Assembly (NCBI GenBank): GCA_003694495.1
Contig: RFJO01000011.1
Location: 1 to 5,095 of the forward strand
Length of the DNA stretch: 5,095 nt
Direction of reading: 5' to 3'
Origin: Candidatus Woesearchaeota archaeon
Lineage (GTDB): Archaea; Nanobdellota; Nanobdellia; SCGC-AAA011-G17; GW2011-AR17
Below, one piece after another: positions 1 through 5,095 of the stretch (positions are counted from its first letter, which is position 1; each line of letters begins with the position of its first letter). Under the pieces are notes generated by a model, which was given only the letters and a program-made list of their open reading frames with translations, did no database searches and was not told the origin of the DNA. Made by a program: the position numbers and the translations under genes.

Positions 1-855
1 GATTATGAGCACTTGTTCAAAACAAAGAACAAAATAAAGGATAATATCCAGAAGTATGAAGTGGAAATAATAAAAAATGAAGAAAGGATAATGGGAAAAG
101 AATCAAGCATGAATGATGTTAATGTAAGGATTGCAATGATAAATGGTGAACTTGAAGGCTTAAAGAAGGAGTTTGAGGAGTATAATGATGTACAACTTAG
201 AAGAGGCGTTAGCTTAGCTGAGCTTAACTCTGAGATTAAGTCATTAGAACAAGCTATGAGAAATATGGGTAACGTCAACATGAGAGCTTTGGAAATATAT
301 GAAAAGGTTAAGGAAGAGTATGATGTGCTTACAGAGAAATATGAAAAGCTTAAGCTTGAGAAAGAAGACGTGTTAAGAATGATGTATGAGATTGATTCAA
401 AAAAGAAAGAAGTTTTCATAAAAACATTCAACGCTGTGGATAAGTATTTCCAAGAAATTTTCTTAACATTAACAACGAAAGGCCATAAGGCATTCCTACA
501 ACTAGAAAACCCTGAAGATCCGTTCGATGGTGGCGTGGATATTAAGCTTGAATTAGCAAGGAATAAGTATCTTGACACGAAAGGTATGTCTGGCGGGGAG
601 AAAACCATGGCAGCGTTGTCTTTTATATTTGCAATACAAGAGTATAAGCCAGCACACTTTTATGTTTTGGATGAAGTTGATGCTGCACTGGATAAAAAGA
701 ACTCTGAACTGTTGTCAAAACTGATTGCAAAATATGCCGAAAAGTCGCAATATATAGTTATTTCGCACAATGATGCTATAATTACAGAAGCAGATACAAT
801 ATATGGCATGTCAATACAAGATATGGTGTCTAAAGTCGTTAGTCTGAAGATATAA
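1..855 (+). CDS. smc: SMC chromosome segregation ATPase, C-terminal part (5' truncated by window edge)
   Basis: This is the C-terminal end of an SMC protein, the ABC-type ATPase of the condensin-like complex that compacts and segregates chromosomes. The frame is open from base 1, so the gene begins upstream and 284 residues are visible. Residues 1 to about 125 are charged heptad-like sequence, the returning arm of the long coiled coil, and include the GNVNMRALE stretch typical of archaeal SMC. The C-terminal ATPase lobe follows: the ABC signature MSGGEKT (196-202), Walker B FYVLDEVD (220-227) with the catalytic Glu at 225, the D-loop ALDKKN (229-234), and the switch histidine in ISHN (His256). 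The signature starts with Met where LSGGE is usual, a mild change. The Walker A motif would lie in the missing N-terminal lobe. No scpA gene follows directly. The family assignment is very secure; the alternative Rad50 is unlikely given the SMC-type hinge-distal sequence and the DEVDAALD motif. Confidence 0.96.
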   Translation, partial: DYEHLFKTKNKIKDNIQKYEVEIIKNEERIMGKESSMNDVNVRIAMINGELEGLKKEFEEYNDVQLRRGVSLAELNSEIKSLEQAMRNMGNVNMRALEIYEKVKEEYDVLTEKYEKLKLEKEDVLRMMYEIDSKKKEVFIKTFNAVDKYFQEIFLTLTTKGHKAFLQLENPEDPFDGGVDIKLELARNKYLDTKGMSGGEKTMAALSFIFAIQEYKPAHFYVLDEVDAALDKKNSELLSKLIAKYAEKSQYIVISHNDAIITEADTIYGMSIQDMVSKVVSLKI

Positions 856-890
856 CGCCTGATTCTATAATATTTAAAAAGATTTTCCAT

Positions 891-902
891 AAGATTTATA
901 AA
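891..902 (+). promoter_or_regulatory. Archaeal-type promoter (BRE/TATA-like) for the surface-protein gene
   Basis: AAGATTTATAAA combines a purine-rich BRE-like stretch with a TTTATAAA box (895-902). Transcription would start about 25 bases downstream, near 922-927, leaving a leader of roughly 35-40 bases that contains the ribosome binding site. The same AAGATTTATA 10-mer recurs in the promoter position of the next transcription unit. A second AT-rich candidate, TATTTAAAAA at 871-880, could serve instead. Confidence 0.5.
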
Positions 903-946
903 GGTGTTACTAAAAAGCAATAGCAACAACCTAAGAATGCATTTGT

Positions 947-953
947 AGGGGGT
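947..953 (+). promoter_or_regulatory. Shine-Dalgarno site for the surface-protein gene
   Basis: AGGGGGT differs from the canonical AGGAGGT by a single base that can still form a G-U pair with the 16S 3' end. It lies 9 bases before the ATG at 963. The reading frame has a stop at 954-956, so no longer in-frame start exists and 963 is well supported. Confidence 0.7.
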
Positions 954-962
954 TAAATTAAT

Positions 963-2954
963 ATGAAAACAAAAATAATGTTAAGTATTGTGGCAATGCT
1001 GTTATTGTCTGTTTTTTCCGTATCAGCAGCAACTTTGCAGCTGAATGACGTGGCATTGACACAAACAGGTAACCCGGGAGATACAGTTACATTTACTGTA
1101 AATGTAGCGAATACAGATCCCGCAAACCCATTAGACGTATCTTTTACTGCTACTGATTTAACAAACGGCGCTAACACAATAACAGCGCCTGTTGTGACAG
1201 ACTTGAACGGTGTGCCAGCAAATGATAGCCTGGATCACACATTTACATTGGTTTTGCCGAAAGGAAAAATGCACGGTGTTTATACTGGAACACTGACAGC
1301 AACTGATAAAAATGATCCAAGCAATACTGCGTCTATTCCGTATTCTGTGACATTGAATTCAGTAGAAGACTTTACTTTAAGCAAAACATCAGTTAACTTT
1401 GAAACACCGTCAGACTTGGATGTTGAAGAAGACATAACAGTTACAAATACAGGTAGCGTTACATTGACAACCTTTACAGCTGACTATACTGGCGATGTGG
1501 CTAATCTTGAAGATGATGATGGCGACAGGCTAACATTTTCTTATGATTTGCCAACCACGCCATTAGAACCTGGTCAGACTGCAACATTTACAATCCATGT
1601 TGCTGTTGAAGATAAAATGGATGTTGCTTTGTATGAAGGCCAAGTTACATTGACAGCAAACAATGTTAAAACTGCTGATGTTTTAGTAAACACACAAGTT
1701 ATACCTGACCTTTGTAAGGAAGGCGTTGTGGGTGACCTGGACGTTACAATAGAAAACCCTGATGACGGGGACGAGTATAAGCCAGGTGAAGAAGTGAAAA
1801 TAGAAGTAACTGTTGACAATAACGGCGATGATGATGTCAAAGCAACAGTCGAAGCTTTGCTTTACAACATGGACCAGGATGACAGGTTAAGAAAAGTTGT
1901 TTCAAGTACTGAAAGGGTAAGAGACGGAGATGATAAAACATTCAAGTTGTCAATGTTTGTGCCAACATCAGATTTTGATGATAGTGATAAGTTTATGCTT
2001 TATGTGAAAGCATACGATGACGGTAACGAAGATGAACAGTGTAATTATGATAAGATCGAGCTTGACCTTGAAAGACAAGATGTTGACGTAATGTTGACTA
2101 ATGTTGAAGTTACACCAGAAACAGTTAGCCAAGGAGACACTATACACTTTGTGCTTGAAGCTGAAAACATCGGCAACGATGCACAAGATGAAGTTTATAT
2201 GCAACTTCTTGAACCAGAAATCGGGTTAAATGAGCGTTCACCTTACTTTGACCTTGACTCATATGATGATAGTGATAATAGCTACAGGTGGGAATTTAAC
2301 CATGTAGTGCCGGAAGATGCTAAACCTGGCGAATATTACGTAGAAGCTAAAGTCGTGTACGATGACGGCGATGAGGTTGCATCAAAGTTGGTTAAGGTTG
2401 TTGTAGAAGGTGAACCTGTTCAACAGGAAGAACCAGAAACCAACAAATTGACTGGTGCAGTTGTTGCAATTAACCCAGAAGTTGAAACAGTTAACTTGAA
2501 AGAAGGGCAAACAAAGTTTGTTGTGCCTTTGATATTGCAAAACGATAATGACAACAGTTTAGAGTTAACCTTGGATGTTACAGAAATCAGTGCATGGGCT
2601 GAAGTGACAGGTGTGGAAGCGCCTAAAAAGCTTAACCCAGGTGACAAGTATCACAGCTATGTGTACATGAAGTTGAAAGAAGGTGTACACCCAGGTGTGC
2701 ATAACTTTAGGGTTAATGCAAGAAACGGCGATGCTTTACTAGCTTCAAAGCTTTTAGGTGTTAATGTGCCTGAACAAGCTGGTGAAGAGCAAGGTCCAGT
2801 TGAAGAAACAGTTGTACCAAATGAACCAGAACAAGGTGCAGTGGCAAAAGTGAAAGACTTTTTTAAGTCTAAAAGTAAACTGTTTTGGTTGGTTGGTGAT
2901 ATTGTTTTGATAATCTTGGCAGTAATCTTTATAAGAATGCTGTTCAAGAAATAA
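963..2954 (+). CDS. Putative S-layer / surface-anchored multi-Ig-domain protein
   Basis: This gene encodes a 663-residue exported envelope protein. A signal peptide is clear: Lys2/Lys4, a hydrophobic core at 6-19, and a cleavage site VSA|A after residue 22. The mature part reads as five beta-rich Ig-like domains, at about 24-131, 134-247, 252-371, 373-482 and 496-604. An acidic Pro/Glu linker (605-625) and one C-terminal transmembrane helix (about 640-659) ending in FKK follow. The protein therefore faces outward and is anchored in the cytoplasmic membrane. Domains 3 and 4 look like CARDB/NEW3-type repeats, sharing a YDDG motif at 351-354 and 466-469. The mature chain is very Asp-rich and has only two cysteines, Cys251 and Cys360, which bracket domain 3 and may form a disulfide. 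Only one N-glycosylation sequon (N88-D-S) is seen. Domain order, the Cys pair and the LTGAVV junction (496-501) match what I recall of DPANN 'putative S-layer proteins'. Lattice formation is an inference; a non-lattice adhesin is the alternative. It has its own promoter, ribosome site and terminator. Confidence 0.82.
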   Translation: MKTKIMLSIVAMLLLSVFSVSAATLQLNDVALTQTGNPGDTVTFTVNVANTDPANPLDVSFTATDLTNGANTITAPVVTDLNGVPANDSLDHTFTLVLPKGKMHGVYTGTLTATDKNDPSNTASIPYSVTLNSVEDFTLSKTSVNFETPSDLDVEEDITVTNTGSVTLTTFTADYTGDVANLEDDDGDRLTFSYDLPTTPLEPGQTATFTIHVAVEDKMDVALYEGQVTLTANNVKTADVLVNTQVIPDLCKEGVVGDLDVTIENPDDGDEYKPGEEVKIEVTVDNNGDDDVKATVEALLYNMDQDDRLRKVVSSTERVRDGDDKTFKLSMFVPTSDFDDSDKFMLYVKAYDDGNEDEQCNYDKIELDLERQDVDVMLTNVEVTPETVSQGDTIHFVLEAENIGNDAQDEVYMQLLEPEIGLNERSPYFDLDSYDDSDNSYRWEFNHVVPEDAKPGEYYVEAKVVYDDGDEVASKLVKVVVEGEPVQQEEPETNKLTGAVVAINPEVETVNLKEGQTKFVVPLILQNDNDNSLELTLDVTEISAWAEVTGVEAPKKLNPGDKYHSYVYMKLKEGVHPGVHNFRVNARNGDALLASKLLGVNVPEQAGEEQGPVEETVVPNEPEQGAVAKVKDFFKSKSKLFWLVGDIVLIILAVIFIRMLFKK

Positions 2955-2960
2955 AAACAA

Positions 2961-2979
2961 TTTCTTTTTTTTATTTTTT
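2961..2979 (+). terminator. Poly-T transcription terminator after the surface-protein gene
   Basis: A T-rich tract on the coding strand (T3-C-T8-A-T6) begins 7 bases after the stop codon. No GC-rich stem precedes it. That fits archaeal intrinsic termination, which needs mainly a U-rich run. It separates the surface-protein gene from the downstream cluster. Confidence 0.65.
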
Positions 2980-3118
2980 AAAAATAACTTAAGGTTAGAA
3001 GACTTATTCTAGAATTTTGATAAAATCTATACAAAAAACCAGGTTAACATTATTGTCAAAGGTAAAGAGTTAAGCTTTTTAAGATAAAAATCTATTTTTA
3101 ATAATTAACTTCAATCTT

Positions 3119-3131
3119 GGTGGTAGTCACC
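3119..3131. promoter_or_regulatory. Small GC-containing inverted repeat upstream of a promoter (possible operator)
   Basis: GGTG-GTAGT-CACC is a 4-bp perfect inverted repeat with a 5-base spacer in an otherwise AT-rich gap. It ends 13 bases before the BRE/TATA-like element at 3145, a position where archaeal activators often bind. It is short enough to be chance, and no matching regulator is visible in the window. Confidence 0.2.
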
Positions 3132-3144
3132 CTATAGTAATAAA

Positions 3145-3157
3145 AAGATTTATATAT
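3145..3157 (+). promoter_or_regulatory. Archaeal-type promoter (BRE/TATA-like) for the three-gene cluster
   Basis: AAGATTTATATAT has a purine-rich A-tract upstream and a TTTATATA box at 3149-3156. The expected transcription start is about 3176-3181. The leader before the first gene would then be only about 10-25 bases, so translation is probably leaderless-like or uses a very short leader. The AAGATTTATA core is identical to that at 891-900. Confidence 0.55.
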
Positions 3158-3198
3158 GAGTTGTGTTTGTAAGTGTTTAAAATAATCATGTGGGAAAA

Positions 3199-3648
3199 AT
3201 GGAAATGAAAAGTAAAAATGATCTTGATGCATTTGCTAAAAAACTTAAGACGTATAACCGACCTTTAAAAGAATTGGTGAATGATGAGAGAGTATCTCAG
3301 GCTGCTCAGGCTTTACCCAAGATAGTGAAAACAGTTGGGTTGGTTGGCGGTAGTAATGTAGAATTATACATGGCTGCCCGGGCTTTACCCAAGATAGTGG
3401 CGGTTGCACCTGATGTTTTCGACAAGGTGGAGGAAGGACTAGTGACAACATATAATACTATAGTAAGCCAGTATGCTGATATTGTTAGTGCCTTAAAAGA
3501 AAAATATCAAAGCCTTTCTGAGGATACAGCACAATCACAAATGCATGCTGAGAACAAACCTGCACTTGAGCAAGAAAGTTCTCATAACAAAGCAAATGAT
3601 TGTGGTTTTATGACACCGCAATATGGTTTTTGGCGTAGTATACAATAA
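3199..3648 (+). CDS. Hypothetical protein with internal ALPKIV repeat; first gene of the cluster
   Basis: I do not recognise this family. The protein has 149 residues from the ATG at 3199, no signal peptide and no transmembrane segment, so it is probably cytoplasmic. Residues 1 to about 105 look alpha-helical. They include two copies of AA[QR]ALPKIV, at 35-43 and 59-67, with a 24-residue period. The last ~45 residues are polar and low-complexity (rich in Q, S, E, N, with one Cys) and end in an aromatic stretch, YGFWRSIQ. Residues 16-32 match residues 85-101 of the next gene at 8 of 17 positions, ending ELVxDERV. A P-x12-TY segment from Pro71 matches the next gene from Pro135. The start is uncertain: a GTG at 3190 and an ATG at 3205 are also in frame, with an upstream stop at 3178. 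I chose 3199 because it is an ATG with about 20 bases of predicted leader. The stop lies 23 bases before the next start, suggesting one operon. Confidence 0.72.
   Translation: MEMKSKNDLDAFAKKLKTYNRPLKELVNDERVSQAAQALPKIVKTVGLVGGSNVELYMAARALPKIVAVAPDVFDKVEEGLVTTYNTIVSQYADIVSALKEKYQSLSEDTAQSQMHAENKPALEQESSHNKANDCGFMTPQYGFWRSIQ
3301..3399 (+). repeat. In-frame direct repeat, 27-bp units 72 bp apart
   Basis: The units at 3301-3327 and 3373-3399 agree at 25 of 27 bases, the last 19 bases (GGCTTTACCCAAGATAGTG) exactly. They encode AAQALPKIV and AARALPKIV. The 72-base offset keeps the frame (24 codons). The sequence between and around the units is not similar, so only the core is conserved. Confidence 0.85.
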
Positions 3649-3661
3649 AAATAAAATCTAT

Positions 3662-3666
3662 GGAGG
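3662..3666 (+). promoter_or_regulatory. Strong Shine-Dalgarno site that sets the start of the coiled-coil gene
   Basis: GGAGG lies 5 bases before the ATG at 3672. It overlaps the upstream in-frame ATG at 3660, which itself has only an A/T-rich leader. This favours 3672 as the true start and makes the 3660 ATG unlikely. Confidence 0.7.
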
Positions 3667-3671
3667 AAAAA

Positions 3672-4826
3672 ATGATCGAATTTGAATCAGATAAGCTTAA
3701 AGAAAAGGTTGGTCAATATACCACAAAAATAAGACAATATACTGATAGCCTAAGGGGAATCCATTCAAGGACACAACAGACTTTGCAACAAGGCGTGCAA
3801 CAATGTACGAGGTTGGAAAGCTTGGTTGGGGAAGTTGGCGCAAGGATAGAAAAAGCTAAAGATTCTTTGGCTAATGTTGGCGAACTGTCTGAAAGAAAGG
3901 CAAAAAAGGTTAAAGTGAGTGATTTGAGAAAAAGGCATAGTCTTGCACTGGAATTAGTTGCAGATGAGAGAGTGCGTGATAGAGGAAGTTTTTTGGATAG
4001 AATCCCTTTCTTTAAAAAAACCATGCCTATGACAGATGCTTTAGCTAAAGTGAGTCAAGGTATTAGTCAACTGCCAGAATATGTTGGCGAAAGCCTAGAA
4101 GAGGTTCAAAAAACATATGAAGACATTAATAATTTTAAAACACAACTAAGAGGAGAAGTCGAAAGGGTTGTGGAATGGAGACAAGGTTTGGAAGGAGTCA
4201 AACAAAACATTGAAAGAGACCTGGATGCACTTGAAGCAGAATATAAATCCCTTGAAAATAAAAGAGAACAGGCTGTAAAAGCACAAAAGCCATTTGACAG
4301 AGATGAATTTGCAAGGTTAACCCAGCTGCAAACACTAATCGGGCAGTATAGGGATACATATTCCACCTTGAAACTCGAAGAAGAAGAAGGCGACGGTTTA
4401 ATTGAAGTTATTCAAAACCAAATAAGAAAAATGGACGAGTTCCAAGACTTGGTTTCTGGTGCTATTACGACAATGAAGAAGGGAAAAATGTATGTAGATT
4501 TCCAAGTGCCTTATGCAGTTCAAGAAATTAAAGGGCAGCAGTCTTTGACAACAGGCCTTATGGCTGTAAATAAAGCAGTTCAATTCCTTGAGCGGCAAAC
4601 AGAGGTTGCACAGGCGTACAATGAATTATTAGCTAATGCAGTAGTAGGGTTGAACTCTAATGTAGAGGCACTTAAGGCGACAGTATGCACAGAGTACATT
4701 CTGCCAGGTGGGAGGACATTGTCAGATTATCAGCAAGCTTTAGCTCCACCAACAACTCAGGAATTGACAGAAGGTGATGCTGAAAATTATGTGATTGATG
4801 TGAAGCCTCTTGAATCTGACCAATAG
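3672..4826 (+). CDS. Coiled-coil protein, distantly TelA-like (toxic-anion resistance family)
   Basis: The product is a 384-residue, mostly alpha-helical, charged protein without a signal peptide or membrane helix. Residues 1 to about 75 and about 140-265 look like coiled coil. Between them lies a basic segment (KAKKVKV) leading into ELVADERV (94-101) and a hydrophobic-basic patch around RIPFFKKTMPM (110-120). The C-terminal tail from about 358 is Pro/Thr/acidic and probably disordered. Length and pattern resemble TelA (PF05816) from memory: an LE-K-E helix, an acidic loop before a long helix, IQNQ at 247-250, and a late AYNELLANAVVGL helix (315-327). The usual TelA residues in the QIRLIQ and IPLW stretches are not seen, so the relation is distant at best; a generic coiled-coil protein is the alternative. 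TelA proteins are linked to tellurite and envelope stress, but that role cannot be transferred safely. It shares a module with the preceding gene, and the next gene starts 10 bases after its stop. Confidence 0.8.
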   Translation: MIEFESDKLKEKVGQYTTKIRQYTDSLRGIHSRTQQTLQQGVQQCTRLESLVGEVGARIEKAKDSLANVGELSERKAKKVKVSDLRKRHSLALELVADERVRDRGSFLDRIPFFKKTMPMTDALAKVSQGISQLPEYVGESLEEVQKTYEDINNFKTQLRGEVERVVEWRQGLEGVKQNIERDLDALEAEYKSLENKREQAVKAQKPFDRDEFARLTQLQTLIGQYRDTYSTLKLEEEEGDGLIEVIQNQIRKMDEFQDLVSGAITTMKKGKMYVDFQVPYAVQEIKGQQSLTTGLMAVNKAVQFLERQTEVAQAYNELLANAVVGLNSNVEALKATVCTEYILPGGRTLSDYQQALAPPTTQELTEGDAENYVIDVKPLESDQ

Positions 4827-4836
4827 TTAGAAAAAA

Positions 4837-5095
4837 ATGGCGGACTTAGCACATGAAATAGAACGGTTGTCTTGTCTTGGCATAAGAAAAGTCGATGAGA
4901 GAGAGTTGTATCCTTTATTTTATGATTTTTTAGATAAGGATTTGTTTAAGCTTGAGGCTACACCTGATGATTTATCATTTTTTTTAGATTTAGGCATTTT
5001 AAAGAAAAAAGAGATTAAGAATTATGAAAAAGCAAGAAAGGTTTTTGTTCAAGGGGAGCATAACCAAAAAATTTCAGAAAAAAAATATAAAAAAA
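4837..5095 (+). CDS. Hypothetical protein, N-terminal 86 residues (3' truncated by window edge)
   Basis: The frame opens with an ATG at 4837, directly after an in-frame stop at 4828-4830, and stays open for 86 codons to the window end. I do not recognise the family. The visible part is soluble-looking and probably helical. It has an acidic, aromatic middle (LYPLFYDFLDKDLF, 24-37) and then a lysine-rich segment (about 56-86) ending EKKYKK. There is no signal peptide or membrane helix so far. The 10-base gap from the preceding stop and the lack of a Shine-Dalgarno site (only TTAGAAAAAA) suggest translation coupled to the upstream gene. It carries a VDER tetrapeptide at 19-22, encoded by the same GATGAGAGAG string as the DER of the two preceding genes, though the flanking residues do not match. 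Confidence 0.65.
   Translation, partial: MADLAHEIERLSCLGIRKVDERELYPLFYDFLDKDLFKLEATPDDLSFFLDLGILKKKEIKNYEKARKVFVQGEHNQKISEKKYKK

Noticed and set aside
3..608. Long open frame on the minus strand across the SMC gene
   Set aside because: It lies antisense to an unmistakable SMC ATPase domain, and its Ser/Phe/Leu-rich translation is what complements of Lys/Glu-rich coding sequence give. No start signals support it.
856..890. Terminator after the SMC gene
   Set aside because: Only short T runs (four T at most) occur here; no convincing poly-T tract or stem is present, so read-through into the next gene cannot be excluded.
2955..3189. tRNA, C/D-box RNA, CRISPR or mobile-element remains in the largest gap
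   Set aside because: No cloverleaf, no C/D boxes in pairs, no regularly spaced repeats and no terminal inverted repeats with target duplication are visible.
3199..3648. First cluster gene as XpaC, the usual bacterial neighbour of TelA
   Set aside because: There is a loose helical resemblance around the ALPKIV and TY segments, but no membrane segment and no clear XpaC motif; the resemblance is too weak to name it.
3660..3671. ATG at 3660 as the start of the coiled-coil gene
   Set aside because: The strong GGAGG lies after it and at correct spacing for the ATG at 3672, while nothing Shine-Dalgarno-like precedes 3660.

Overview
This is an AT-rich window in which all genes lie on the + strand, most likely from an archaeon. 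The archaeal call rests on three things. The two promoter-like sites share the 10-mer AAGATTTATA, a purine-rich stretch running into a TTTATA box. A poly-T tract without a stem follows the second gene. The large surface protein closely resembles, from memory, the 'putative S-layer protein' family of DPANN archaea (Woesearchaeota/Pacearchaeota type). The lineage assignment is an inference; no rRNA or other marker gene is present.

Layout: (1) Positions 1-855 carry the C-terminal part of an SMC chromosome-condensation ATPase, cut by the left edge. (2) A short gap with a TATA-like box and a good Shine-Dalgarno site leads to a 663-residue secreted, membrane-anchored, acidic multi-Ig-domain surface protein (963-2954), closed by a T-rich terminator. 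(3) A 235-base AT-rich gap holds that terminator, a few small inverted repeats and a second promoter. (4) A cluster of three closely spaced genes follows (about 3199 to the right edge): a 149-residue protein with an internal 24-residue-period repeat, a 384-residue coiled-coil protein with a distant resemblance to the TelA family, and the start of an unrecognised lysine-rich gene that runs off the window. Gaps of 23 and 10 bases suggest co-transcription.

The SMC and surface-protein genes look like ordinary housekeeping and envelope genes with separate promoters. The three-gene cluster is the least explained part. Its first two proteins appear to share a module (a common L-x15-V block ending ELVxDERV, then a P-x12-TY segment), so they may be diverged paralogues or partners in one complex. 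Their function cannot be read from sequence alone.
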